Assembly: GCA_934047225.1 (NCBI GenBank)
Contig: OW204001.1
Span: forward strand, 12,446,201-12,510,200
Source: Ypsolopha sequella
Lineage: Eukaryota; Arthropoda; Insecta; Lepidoptera; Ypsolophidae
Direction: 5' to 3'
Length of the DNA: 64,000 nt
Positions within the stretch are counted from its first letter, which is position 1, and every line of letters starts with the position of its first letter. Under the pieces are notes generated by a model. It did not search any database, had not been told where the DNA came from, and worked only from the letters and a program-made list of their open reading frames with translations. This document shows, piece by piece, positions 33,971-45,757 of the stretch. Both the position numbers and the translations under genes were made by a program.

Positions 33971-34104
33971 TGTTTAATCACGCGCGACGCGTGTTAGTTG
34001 AAACACAAGTGCGAGGAGCGTGGCATACTGTTTAATCGCAAAAACATCGTGTCATGCTCCTCGCACTTGTGATTCAACTAAGTTGCGTCGCGCGCGATTA
34101 AACA
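33971..34104. repeat. CpG-dense hairpin, ~52-bp arms
   Basis: TGTTTAATCACGCGCGACGC and ACACAAGTGCGAGGAGC are mirrored by GCTCCTCGCACTTGTG and GCGTCGCGCGCGATTAAACA. It follows MITE G copy 2 directly and is far richer in CpG than its surroundings. Confidence 0.85.
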
Positions 34105-34141
34105 TCATACTACGGGGCCATAAATACGTATTGCAAAAGAA

Positions 34142-34345
34142 AGGTATGGGTAAGACAAGATAAGACAAGACAAATACTCTTTATTGTACACCAAAATAAA
34201 TAAATAAGGTAAAAGAACAAACTTATGAGAGAAGGTAACAATTGGCGGCCTTATCACTTATAGCGATTTAATCCAGACAACCTTTGGGTGGAAATTAATT
34301 TTTGGAAAAAATAACGCGAAGTTGGTGCACAAAATAAATAATAAT
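34142..34345 (-). mobile_element. LINE 3' tail, reverse strand
   Basis: It starts with AAGACAAGACAAATACTCTT (complement of an AATAAAGAGTA-type tail) and includes GGCGGCCTTATCACTTATAG and AGACAACCTTTGGGTGG. The same words appear in + sense at 53255-53430. Confidence 0.65.
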
Positions 34346-34429
34346 AATTAAATAGATAGCAAATACCTAAAATAAATACATGTATAACATTGTACATCAC
34401 TCTCACATCACCTCACATACTCTGGAATT

Positions 34430-34670
34430 GTAATAGTTTGGTTTTGTATCAGTTTCTACACATTTAATTGTAGCTAAGTTATATTAAGTTGTATTAAGTT
34501 AAGTTTTAATAATATTACATAAATATATTCTCGTTTATTTAAGTAAGTTAATGTAACTCCTAGAGAAAGAGCGGGGTTCCTGTACTTCAGTTACTGTAAC
34601 TACCACGGGGCCCTGACGTTAATACTTAATGTTGAAAAATTTGTAATGAATAAACGTATTATTTTTTTTA
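34430..34670 (+). repeat. Probable LINE 3' UTR with poly(A) signal
   Basis: It has a GCGGGGTTCCTGTACTTCAG stretch, TTAAGTTAAGTT runs and ends TTTGTAATGAATAAACG, like lepidopteran LINE 3' ends. A single copy here, so the call is tentative. Confidence 0.4.
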
Positions 34671-36100
34671 CATACAAATACATAAGATGGTAAGGATGAG
34701 ACATTGCGATTTGATACATTTAAAAAATTGTGAAATTATACGAGAAATAAACTGACATAACAGAAGCTTTTGCATAACATGGAACGTTTGTAAACAAACA
34801 ACAAGGTTAGTATATTATATTATTATCATAACTATTTATCCAGTCAACCAGTCGTGTTTGCTGACTATTTAAGGCTAGGTTTGAGCCTAGAACATGAACA
34901 ACGCCAGACTTTCGAGGGTTCTTTGGAAGAAATTAGAAAAAAATACATTTGTTTTGTTGATCTTTTATTAACTGAACGTACTTATAAAAAAATGTAGGTA
35001 TGAAGATATATATATATATTAATTAATTAATTAATTAATTCTAAGACTTTTGTCTAATAAAATATATTTCCAACCAATTTTTTTGGTTTTCAAACGTTCC
35101 TTACTGAACTCAGTTAAGGTGGGCCATCCCGCTCAGCTACCATATAAATGCTTTAGGTGTTTGTGACGTCCTGATGGCTTTGATCTCAATGAAATTTTGC
35201 ACACATCTTTGTATATGTTTCCCTTCCCCCCACACCGCTCTCCGACCCATCTCTCATCAAGAGGTGGAAGATGACGGGATTTTCAAAAAGCGCCGAATTT
35301 GTGAAATTGTTTCAGGTACAAACTGGTTGCCATGAAACGGTAACTGTTTATTTATAGAAAAGTGTAGAAACTTAGTCTTCTTTACATATAGGTCGTCTGT
35401 ATTTCCTTCTTTTCATTTCCAGTGTAAAAATTGTACAACTTGCTAAACTTTGCGTAAAAACGAGGCAATATTCACGATATCCTGACAGCTATTATGATGA
35501 TGTTTTATCAAATTTCGCATTTTGGACTGTAATAGAGACTTAGACGTCGCTAGATAATACTTATGAAAAAAAATATGAAGAAAATAAGCTGTTGACTTCA
35601 CAATCAGCTTTTACCTTTTGTAAAATCCAGGCGTACATGGGCCTCTTAAGGGATCCAACTGTTTTTTTTTTCAAAATTTGATTTATAATAATATGAACTA
35701 AATCTACTAAATGTTATTTTTATTTGCCTACAAAATATTTTAGCTGTAAACACTCCAATTCGTTGTTTTGCTGCGTGATCATAGATTACGCGTCCAAGAA
35801 AAAGAGAAATAAAAGCTAATAAAGTCTTTGCTATTGGCCTTTTTTCTCTTGGAAGGATAGTCGCATTTTCTGCTAGGGTATGCCCTAATCTTAAGTGTTT
35901 ACTATTGTAATTGAACCCTGACAAAGGCACTCCGAATATTGTGTATTGCGGTGTCTCCGAAATTTGTCGTTCCACTAAAATCAAGTTAATATTGAAGTTA
36001 TGAGCTAAGACAATGCCGAAAATAGTCTAACCTCTTATCACAACATTGGAATGTACCTATCTGAGGCTTTTATTTTGCTAAATGTTTCGTGAAGTGCGAA
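34671..36100. other. AT-rich intron segment, simple repeat
   Basis: An (AT)n then (AATT)n simple repeat lies at 35006-35040. No gene or defined transposon is seen. Confidence 0.5.
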
Positions 36101-36367
36101 TATACAAGGTGACTTTTTGATCATCGTCCAAATTCATACTAGAGGCTTGGTAAGTGATCAGTATCATAAATCAGTAACAATTTTTGTGAAATTCGTATAA
36201 TGAAATTTCGACTTCCCATAGTAATTCACTCCTAGTCCTGAGTGAATCACTATGGGCGAAAATTTCATTTTATGAATTTTACAAAAATCGTTATTAGTTC
36301 ATGATGCTGATCACTTACCAAGGCTCAAGTATGAATTTGGACGATGTTCACAAATTCACCTTGTATA
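36101..36367. mobile_element. Foldback MITE F, copy 2 (TATACAAGGTG ends)
   Basis: It starts TATACAAGGTGACTTTTTGA and ends CACCTTGTATA. The central CCATAGTAATTCACTCC loop is also in copy 1. Confidence 0.82.
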
Positions 36368-36820
36368 TACAGTACGACAGACAGCAATATTATGAAATTT
36401 ATGTACCGAAAATATTGCCACAATATGTTGTTGGGGATAAAACGAAATATATATATATAAATATCACATCTTTTCCTTTGCTCTCATTGCTCTCAAGGTC
36501 AGGGTCAGAATGAAAAATTATGTCACAACATTGTGTACCCGACTCTGAAAAGAGGATCCCTATTGTAGGGAATTTATCGAGCTCAACAGTCCCCTTAAAT
36601 AGGACTTAAGAGATTACGGTCGCGAAAAATAAGTTGGGTTTTTAGCGTGCCGTCAACAAATGAAAATCTTTAGAAGCATCGTTGTAAGTCTGTCTGCCTA
36701 TCCGCTGCATAACATGCTAGGCTATGTTCTTTTTTGATAAAATCATAAAGTCATAAAGGCGTAAATTTACAGTCGGACCCCAAATAAACTTTTTTTTTTG
36801 TTTTTCTTCAATTACGATAG

Positions 36821-37290
36821 TTATACAGAGTGATTGGTAATTCCACCTATTCCTCTAAAGGGGTTATACCAAGCATCATTTCCAACAAATAATGCCTATC
36901 AATTGGGGGTCGAAAATGATAATTTTTTTTTCAAGTAAAACACGTCGATATTTCAAAAATTACAAAATAAAAAAGGTTTTCTTTCCACTTAAGACCTTTT
37001 AATTTTGAGATTATGGGAAATTAGGGCACGTATTTTTTTTATAAATGATCACTCATCTATCATTAATCAGAAATATAATAAATAAGTGCTGAGAGAGGAA
37101 TTGTTATTTTTGAATTATTTATTTTTGGTCTGAAATATTATTCTGAAAGTTTGAAAAATAATATAAAAACCTTCGTAACTCGGAGACCATTAATTTTCGA
37201 CACCTAGTTGATAAGACTTAATTCGTTGGAAATGATCTCTAGTATAACCCCTTTCAAGGAATAGGTCGAATTACCAACCACTCTGTATAA
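36821..37290 (+). mobile_element. MITE M, copy 1 (TTATACAGAGTG ends)
   Basis: Inverted ends TTATACAGAGTGATTGGTAA and ACCAACCACTCTGTATAA; inner ends share CTATTCCT and CCCCTTT words. A truncated reverse copy lies at 42588-42832. The 36368-36820 stretch before it holds nothing recognised. Confidence 0.82.
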
Positions 37291-37621
37291 CAGCAATTAA
37301 CTTAAATAGCGCCAACAAAATGACACTTTATTTCCTTGCAGGAGATAAAGTTGTATGAAAATCCGTTATCCAATACGATAAAATATAAATATCAAATAAT
37401 ATGTTTCTAATTGATTTTTCTACCTTGAACTTTCATTATTTGATTAACTTATTGAATTTTTTTTTCGAGGTCTGGGTTGATATTACCCCAATTTCCGATT
37501 AGGCCAAATTTCCTTCATCTGAAACAACTTGAAACGCTCAAATGTGTCACAATTTTAAATAATATGATATTGCGATTGCCAAATTCAGCTTTTATCGATC
37601 TTTTCTGGGAACAACCTTGAA

Positions 37622-37905
37622 ATGAAATGAAATATATTTATTTATGTAATGTAGGTATATCAGATACACGTATTACAGGTAATTAAATAATCTAGGTCTA
37701 AATTAGATCTAATTTAATGTAAACATTGTAGTTAAATTTTAAACCAACCTGCAAGGAATATGTAATGTTTGTGTAAGTTGCTTGCAACTAGCAGCATTTA
37801 CTGAGTTTGGCCTTTTTGCCAATTTATTTAATTATTTTTTTTCCTGTGCATGTGTGTTTCTTTTTTGTGGCAAATAAATACTTTTCACTTTCACTTTCAT
37901 TTTCT
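37622..37905. repeat. Probable LINE tail fragment
   Basis: TATTTATTTATGTAATGTAG and GTATATCAGA recur at about 53998-54040. The right part has TTTTGTGGCAAATAAATAC, a typical LINE 3' end with AATAAA. Confidence 0.45.
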
Positions 37906-37980
37906 ATAATGTAGAATTGTAGACCAACAATAACGCCGGATTTTTCAAAATTTCCACGAGACCGGGAGAAATGGTGTTAA

Positions 37981-38004
37981 CGCGAGCAATACCGCGTCCG
38001 CTAG
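37981..38004 (+). mobile_element. Degenerate Helitron 3' end
   Basis: CGCGAGCAATACCGCGTCCG is followed by CTAG and T, a worn version of the hairpin-CTAG terminus at 10302 and 56829. Confidence 0.45.
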
Positions 38005-39692
38005 TTAAATTTAAAGTTACATACGTATGTATACTCACGCCTGTCTCGTAGAGACTACAGATTTCCATCTGCTACGATCCTGACACACCTCTTTCGCCTC
38101 GCTCACATCCATCAATCTAGTCATACAAGCTCTTCTATTCCGGATACTTTTGACATTGTCCTTCGTCAATATTCAATTAAAGTTGGCACGTCTTTTAAAA
38201 TAGCATCGTTCAGAATCTCGTCTCTGGTCCTAAAGACATTAAACGAGGCTGAAGTCTCGTTTATATACTTAGACTGAGAATAAGTGCTCATTATTTTGGC
38301 TTCTGTTTTATAGAACTACGGTTGATGTAACATGACAGTTAGGCTAGACTTTACTTTTCTTGCCCTATTAGGCTCAGACAAGTAATTATTAACACTGGCT
38401 GAATGTTATTTTGTGTGCCGAAAACCGACTTAAGGCTTCTACCAACGCCAACGATCTTGAACTAAGTAACTTTGTAACCATTTTATATGGTAACTATAGC
38501 ACTTTTCAACAGAAGAAAAATACATAGTAATGCATCATACAAATAGTGATGTGGTTTTTCCTGAATTTCATTATAATATACAGAAGTGAAGCGAGAAAAT
38601 TCTAAGTTTACCCTTATTTCTCAATTTTTTGTTAACTTGTAACAACATAACTGCTGCAGTTTTTATCGAAACAGTATAACAATTTATAAACTTCTAGACA
38701 TACAATGATTTTATACAATACAATGATTTGGTTTTCTCAGTTCTTGGATATTAATTGAAAACACACTATTTTCGCACTTGTCAGCCGCAGCGACTGACGT
38801 AACAGCCATGTTGCAGTGCGAGCTCATAAAAACTTTATTTTAATATGGTTTTGTTCGAAATTTCAACAACCACGAATCGAGTTGCTAATTATTCCGACGG
38901 AGGCACCTTAACGCGCGTCTTCCCAGCGTCATTCAAAAATGGCTCTATTGATAAAGTTATTTCTTTTAAACAGGATGTTAAAATATTACTAAAAAAAATA
39001 TATATTGATAGTTTAACAACTTCATATAAGGAAATTTATTATTCTCGCGTATAAGAAACATCATGAAAATACTGTTCAAAGTCATGCTGCTTTTAGACTA
39101 AAATTAAGGTTATTTTTTTGAAATCAATAATGGTATTTCTATGGTTTTCGCACTAAAATACAAAAATATTACTCAAAAAAAAATGTATGGAAATTTATTT
39201 CCGTCCATCGCGTCCATGTAAAAAATACAATTTTCTCCTATTTTGCACCATCCGGAGACCCAGCGACGTCGTAATGCAGTGCGCGCTGATATGAACGTTA
39301 TTTCAATATAGTTTATGTTGATATTTGTACCGAGACAAGTCGACTCAAGGTCTTGGGCGGCTACCTGTCCCATAATGGACTTTTATAAAATATCGACTAA
39401 AGGAGAATGAAACCGTATCAGCCCAAGTACCGTATTCTATGCAGTGCGCATTTTGGTGCTTATCACGCTGAAGTTTACGTCATTTTCGTAGGCAAAACTT
39501 GGTACATTTTTATTTATTTATTTATTACCATGAAAAGCCTTGAGGTGGTAGAGCTAATGCTGGGCTCGACTGTGGAGGTACCACCTTACTCGCAAATACC
39601 CCCGAAGTTATTCAGGGGGAGTTAGAGGATTGGTCTCATACAGGCATAACGAGGTGGCCCACCATGCGTGTGACCGATTGATGGCAGTAGAC
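38005..39692. other. Intron segment with dispersed repeat V, copy 2
   Basis: 39055-39215 matches 9825-9990. 38760-38850 and 39240-39345 carry the CGTAACAGC/TGCAGTGCG words also near 25035-25145. No gene seen. Confidence 0.45.
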
Positions 39693-40067
39693 CAGGGATA
39701 GGCAAACGGCCCGCGGGCCATCTCCGGCCCGCGAACGGTTCCAATCCGGCCCGCGACCAGCGACAACTTAAATAGTGCAATTGCTTACACGAATACGTCT
39801 TTATTCCTATTTTATAGATTACCTGAAATTTTCCTATTACATAGTGTACTTGATTTGAATACATTTAGTCAATATAATTTAATTTTGCACAAATAAGAGA
39901 TTTTTTTAATGTTGTTGAAACCACCAAGTCAAGAAACAACTTTATTTCGGAAAATATTAGTATTTTAATTTGAATAAAGAATTAATTAATTTAAGCCAAA
40001 ACCTGGCCTCCTCATAGAGCCTGTTTGTAAATATTGGCCCCCATTGGAAAAAGTTTGCCCATCCCTG
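39693..40067. mobile_element. hAT-like non-autonomous element (CAGGGATAGGCAAAC ends)
   Basis: The ends CAGGGATAGGCAAAC and GTTTGCCCATCCCTG are inverted. The left end continues GGCCCGCGGGCC, a hallmark of many hAT elements. Flanking 8 bp are CAGTAGAC and TAATAGAC, a worn target duplication. Confidence 0.85.
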
Positions 40068-40079
40068 TAATAGACCAAC

Positions 40080-40317
40080 CAGCCCCCCTATTCTGTATCT
40101 TTAGTTGCCAACTGCACGAGGTGCCTATCATCAAAAACATAGCTAAAAACTGAAATTTCAAAATTGTCTTTAGTGGGTATTGAACTATTAACAATCTGTG
40201 TCGTCACTTCAAGTGCGAAAATATCCTTAGGACATCGGAATTCGATAGTATATCTATGTTTTTGATGATAGACACCCAGTCCAGAAGGCAACTAGAGATA
40301 CACAATAGGCCCGCAGG
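40080..40317 (-). mobile_element. MITE G, copy 3
   Basis: The ends are CAGCCCCCCTATTCTG and CACAATAGGCCCGCAGG, in the same orientation as copy 1. Confidence 0.85.
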
Positions 40318-40501
40318 CTGATTGATAGATGGATGTAAGTATTATGTAAATCACTCCCTACGTGCTCAATTTCATAGGGCTAGAATTATTTTGCACGTTA
40401 GGAGGGGTTCATACATAAGTAAAAAAAAATGTTATACCAGGTTTTTCCTGCGAAAATTACATCTTTCACGTAAAATTCAGCGTAATTACAGTAATTGGGC
40501 C

Positions 40502-40945
40502 GTTTTCAGGGTTCCGTAGTACCTAAAAGGTAAAAGGAACCTTTATGGTGAGACTCCGTTGTCCGTCCGTCCGTATGTCACAGCCTCATGACTTTAGCAC
40601 CGTAAAAGATACATACATGAAATTTGGCACAAAAATAGCATTTGCCCACATATCACGGTGTAAAAAAAATATGAAAATTTTTTAATTGTTCAAAATATTT
40701 CCAAAACAAAAGTGAGAAAAATAAAAAATGTTATCCTAAAAGCATAATATGGGTATCAAATTGTAGATATTAAAAAGTTAATTGTAAAAATACATACTTT
40801 TACTGTATGTATAGGCACTGGTTTCGAGAAATCTTTAAAAAACCCCAAAAATATGTATGTCCCCCCTTATCTCCGAAACTGGTAGACGGGCAAGGTTTGA
40901 ATTACTTTTCTTCTGATTCTTCTCAAAACTATCGAGTTACGGAAC
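40502..40945 (+). repeat. Dispersed repeat N, copy 2
   Basis: GGGTTCCGTAGTACCTAAAAG, GACTCCGTTGTCCGTCCGTC, AATTTGGCAC and AATTGTAGATATTAAAAAG are in the same order, reversed, at 61490-61830. It ends near ACGGAACCCTAGG. Confidence 0.7.
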
Positions 40946-41519
40946 CCTAGGTACGCGAGTCTAACTCGTACTTGACCGTTTTTTTTTTTATGATGGCATG
41001 CCAAGTCACCAGTAAGAATTTGATCTTATATGTACCATCGGGATCGCAGCGCAGACTCAATTTCCGCTCAGATTGGGTCAGCGCAATTTTACTCCATATT
41101 GCCTTAATTTTAGCAGTCCGCAGACTTGCAAATAGGCACTTTGTTAGAACATTCCTCAGTATTTATTAAACGAAGGTTGGATTCACTCTGCACATCTGAG
41201 TTTTTAGGGTTCAATATAAAGCAGACCCTGTGAAGGAACATCTTTCGTTTTACCAAAATTTAGAGGCTTCCGGGAATGTGACTAAGCACAACGTACTGTC
41301 ACCGAAAAAAAAAAACTTTTAAAATTTGTTCGTTTGCATAAAACGTAAATGTAAAACATGTACTCATATAAAAATTCAACCGGTTTCGGTTTTCCCACCA
41401 TTTTCCAAAGCGGTTGTGGGATAATATTGTAAAATAAATCAGTGTATGAGTAACTACTGGAAGTGAATTATAATTCAATATGTTTTCCAAGTTTCATCAA
41501 GTGACCGTAATACATTTTT
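40946..41519. other. Intron segment, nothing recognised
   Basis: No gene or paired repeat was identified. Confidence 0.5.
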
Positions 41520-41892
41520 CAAGCCCACTTTTTATGCATCAAAACCGAACAGAAAGTCGATTATTTTGCCCTAGGGCTTTATTATTATTATTATTTTTAT
41601 TTATTTGAAATGGTTGGCTAACCTGCAGCCTTTCCTGTGTTCCATAAATGTTATACTTTTTTTTCCACTGTTTAACGGCTTTGGATACAGTCCTTTTGAG
41701 CCAATCATAATTCAAAGTTCACAAGATTACATTTGTTTTATTTCCTCACAGTATGCACTGAAAAACGTGGTATGATACACGGGCGTAAGAGCAATAAATT
41801 ACTTGGTTACGTTTAAAACATTCGCTACGCTCGTGTTTTAAATCCTCCTCGTAATTTATTCCTTTTCGCCCTTGTAGCATAAACTACTAATA
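41520..41892 (-). mobile_element. Dispersed repeat E, copy 4
   Basis: CCGAACAGAAAGTCGATTAT, CCCTAGGGC, AACGGCTTTGGATACAGTCC and CCCTTGTAGCATAAACTACT follow the same order as copy 3. Confidence 0.8.
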
Positions 41893-42587
41893 AATATCGA
41901 AGGAACCCACAACGCCACTGTCCAAGAACGTAACTTCGCTCGCTTTTTGCTTTTTCCAATCGGTGAATTCCGCGGTGGAGACAGACAGGAATTCGATTAC
42001 GTTCTGTCGTTGCCTGTCTTGTTATACCGTACCACTTGCTCGTTTCTGACGTGGAAATTGAACCTAACTTGATCTTTGCGCCAGGAACATTCGAACAAAA
42101 CTTCACGCATTCATTGAATTTTTCCATTCTGTTTATTGTCTTTTATTATGACTTCGATATTGTTTTCGCCAAAGAAATACAAACTTTTGATCCAATGCTC
42201 GTAGACTACGGGCGTAGTAGTCGGTAACCACAGTATCGAGTAACACGATATGATCAATTCGTAGATGTGTAGAAAAAAAACTACAACAAAATAAGCAGCA
42301 AAAACATCACAATTTTTCTGATAAAAAATCACGTCAATAAGTAACGAGTAGGGCTCTACTATGTTCGATAGAGCTTAAAAATAAAGTTTGCGCGTCCTAT
42401 GTGGTTACTAGGGTTGCCAAACGTCCGGTTTTAGACCGTTTTTTAAATAAACGGCTGTCCGGTCTAGAAAATTTTGGAAATCTGGACAATGGAATGTCCG
42501 GTTTTTTTGAAAATAGGCGATATTTTCAAAAACGCACGAGAGATATTACAGAGCTAAAGCCGTGAGCGATTCTGGCGGGTGGTAGCA
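41893..42587. other. Mixed segment, unassigned
   Basis: About 41893-42130 is GC-richer and unique-looking. About 42412-42540 has three spaced TCCGGT words after GGGTTGCCAAACGTCCGG. I assign neither. Confidence 0.35.
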
Positions 42588-42832
42588 AGACTTTCTGATC
42601 AATGATAGATGAGTGATCATTTATAAAAAAAATACGTGCCCTGAGTTCCCATAATCTCAGAATTAAAAGGTCTTAAGTGGAAAGAAAACCTTTTTTAATT
42701 TGTAATTTTTGAAATATCGACGTGTTTTACTTGAAAAAAAATTATCATTTGCGACCTAGTTGATAGACATTATTTTAGGAAATGATCCCTATAAACCCCT
42801 TTAAAGGAATAGGTTGAATTACCAAGTATCCT
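42588..42832 (-). mobile_element. MITE M, truncated copy 2
   Basis: GTGATCATTTATAAAAAAAA, AGGTCTTAAGTGGAAAGAAA and AAAGGAATAGGTTGAATTAC match the reverse of 36821-37290; the far end is missing. Confidence 0.72.
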
Positions 42833-43179
42833 GCATATCGAACTCTATTTGTATGGAGCGCGCTCGCTGTAAATTCCTCTCAGGGGTGATATGATAACGC
42901 AAGAACAACATTGAAGATTTTCGTCGAGCAAGACAGAAGAGTGCTGAATTCGTACTTTTCCACTTGCTGTAAATGTCCACAAGTCCATATCCACTGGGAT
43001 ACACAAAGGTTTTTTCCATTCTAAAGGGCTCCGTCGTAAAATAGAAACCTTTTCTGCACGTTTTATACTCTATACCTACTTTCAGGGGCGTGGCGTGGGC
43101 AAAAAGAGCAAGTGCCCTGGGCCAACATGAGCAAGTTTACCACTCGTAGTCTAGTTTGCCGGAGTTTGTAGGAATAAAA

Positions 43180-44336
43180 TAAACTTTTAACAAAAAAATA
43201 TCAACCGACTTCAATAGTAACAGCAGTCATTCACTAAAAAGTTAATAATAATTCTATAAAGACCGATGGTACCGAAGCAACACTTTTGCCGACTTCTTTC
43301 TTCCTGAAACGTTATGTTATCTAGAAGTCGGCGTTCTTATATTGGTTTCTATGTTGCTATATCGTAGGAAATACGCCGACTTCTAGATAACATAATGTTT
43401 CAGGAAGAAAGAAGTCGGCAAAAGTGTTGCTTCGGTACCATCGGTCTTTATAGAATTATTATTAACTTTTTAGTGAATGACTGCTGTTACTATTGAAGTC
43501 GGTTGATATTTTTTTGTTAAAAGTTTATTTTATTTCACATTTTTTAGTGTTGCTGGGTTAAATTGTGAGGTATAGGTAGTTCTTGCAAACGTGGTGTTAA
43601 TATGAAACGAAGTTCAAGTGAGTATAAGTAGCCATGTTTGAGTAGCTTCCTGCTATCAGCACCCTAACACAACATGATTACCGCAATCTCGAGTTATGTG
43701 CTGTCATCCGTTGAAGAGTTCTACGGTGATGAAGCCAAGATCGAAATTCAGTTGGGTACACTGGCAATTTTCAGCAATGCCCTGCAATGAGCACCCTAAC
43801 ACAAACTGGTTGCCGCAATCTAAAGTTATGTGCTGTCATCCGTTGAGGAGTTCTATGATGATGAAGCCAGGATCGAAGGTCAGGTGGGTATTCTGATAAT
43901 CTCCAAGTAATACCCTTGAATCAGCACCCTAACGCAGTGATTGCCGCAATCTCGAGTTATGTGCTCTGATCCGTTGAGGAGTTCTATGGTGAATATGGTG
44001 ATGAAGCCAGGATCGAAGGTCAGGTGGAAGAATGTTGATTTTCAAGTAATACCTTGTAATCAGCACCCAAGTACATAGCGATTGCCTCAATTTTGAGAGA
44101 TATGCTGTCATTTTCTGAGGAGTTCTACTGCCTATCTCTGAAGACCTTCATCAGATCATGATCAAACCCAAAATGGGACCTACCTGGAAGTATACTCTTT
44201 CAAACAAAAAAATAATTGTTCAAATCGGTTGGGAAATGACGGAGTTATGGAGTAACAACGCCAAAAAAAAAAAAAAAAAAAAAAAAAAAACATACAGTCG
44301 AATTGAGAACCGCCTCCTTTTTGAAGTCGGTTAAAA
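43180..44336 (+). mobile_element. 1.1-kb element I, copy 1 (palindrome + minisatellite)
   Basis: Left part 43180-43543 is a palindrome with ~165-bp arms; each arm holds CCGACTTCAATAG, GATGGTACCGAAGCAACAC and TTCTAGATAACATA. Next come ~3.7 tandem units of about 133 bp (starts 43658, 43790, 43923, 44062) with AGCACCCTAACAC, TTATGTGCTGTCATCCGTTG and GATGAAGCCAGGATCGAAGG. It ends with an A run (about 44262-44290) and TTTTTGAAGTCGGTTAAAAA. The element tips form a short inverted repeat (AACCGACTTCAA). No protein is encoded convincingly. Confidence 0.85.
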
Positions 44337-45432
44337 ATGCACTACGGGAGTTGAAACGCAAGAAGCATTTTTGCTTATCTTATAAATTTTGTTAAAACTA
44401 CTAAAACTAACCAATTTATTTACATGTAAACCTAACACGCTACATGCTACTTTGGTAACGCAACAGTCAAAATCAAAAAATAAAAAACGGTGGTATAACA
44501 CATAAAAAAATACTTGAAAATAAAGCATGTTGACTACAAATCAAAACTTCTCATAAAACGAGTTGATTCATCTAAACCTGTACTAAAAAGTGTTTTTTAA
44601 TATGTAAGTAAATTGTCTATGGTATCATTAAAAAAAAGTAACTCGAAAAAATGAACACTGTCGCATGTGTTACAAAAATGGAAAAATCATTGTATTACTG
44701 TGGGTTCGTGTATTGTTTGACCTTAGGTTGATTATTTTTATTAATACTACTATTACTATTAATTTTACTAATAATATAATTTACTAATTTGTGGTAATAT
44801 ATGTATAATTACAAATAAAAATAAATTTTAGCATAAATTTCAATCTAAACTTTAGTTTTGAATTTATCAGGGAACTACGTTTATTTGCACAATAAAATGG
44901 TCCTAATATCGTGTATGTTTGTTTTTAGATTGCGGCCACAATAATTTGATAATCAGTTTCAGGTTGAACTCTTTCATTCGTAATTATTATCGACATTTTT
45001 CATCAGAAATCATAGACGACCTACTATTTAGTATTATCTAATCTATGCTACTATCAAATTATTCTAGTCGCTCTACAAACCTGATGCTCGAATCCGTTCT
45101 GTACATTTTATACGAGATACAATTCACAAAGTTTTGTCATCTTTCGTGACATTGTTTCTCATACTTTTTGCTAGTGTCTTGTAATTTCAGCGCATCTTCG
45201 AAACTACGGAACCCGAATTTGTTTTCGTATCGACACTTTATCTACGACACACGATATGAATATAAAATACAATGAAAAATGTTTCCCAATAATAAAATTC
45301 GTAAAAAAAGGTCCCATATTATGTAGCCAATTTATAAAAGCTACGAAACAGTATACCTTTGACCGGTGTCCATTTATCTCCGAGACCGATATAAAACGTG
45401 TTTTACGGTATTGTCGAAATATAAACCTTATA
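44337..45432. other. AT-rich intron segment, nothing recognised
   Basis: It is strongly AT-rich with no gene or repeat pair found. Confidence 0.5.
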
Positions 45433-45757
45433 AAGCGGCGGTAGCTCAGAGGTAGAACGCTGGCAATCTTGAGTCCGGTCGGGCATGCACTAATGAGTTT
45501 TTCGGAATTTATAAGCATAGTATTTGTATATCTGATAATTAATTGCTGAACGGTGAAGGAAAACATCGTGAGGAAACCTGTATGCCCTAAAAAGCGTGTA
45601 TTTGTGCCCGAAGTACGGCGATAGGGCTCGCAACCACCATGTAGGGACGTAATAATCGTTGGTGAAACGCGGGTGTACCGAGTATAAATTGTGCCTTACA
45701 TTTCACAGTTCACACTTGGAACACTTCTGACTTCCTTGGGGATTCATGTCGTGACAA
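45433..45757 (+). repeat. tRNA-derived SINE, copy 2
   Basis: The head GGCGGTAGCTCAGAGGTAGA carries a good A box; the B box is worn. The body has GAAAACATCGTGAGGAAACC, typical of lepidopteran SINEs, then CCCGAAGTACGGCGATAGGG and the shared tail. Confidence 0.8.

Noticed and set aside
41825..42127. 100-codon reverse frame
   Set aside because: Its C-terminal part is repeat E; the rest matches no known protein I recognise.
43658..44150. 133-bp tandem units as a CRISPR-like array
   Set aside because: Units are directly adjacent with no unique spacers, and the host is an insect; it is a minisatellite inside a transposable element.
45436..45510. Functional tRNA gene
   Set aside because: A good A box but a broken B box and no pairing acceptor stem, followed by a SINE body.
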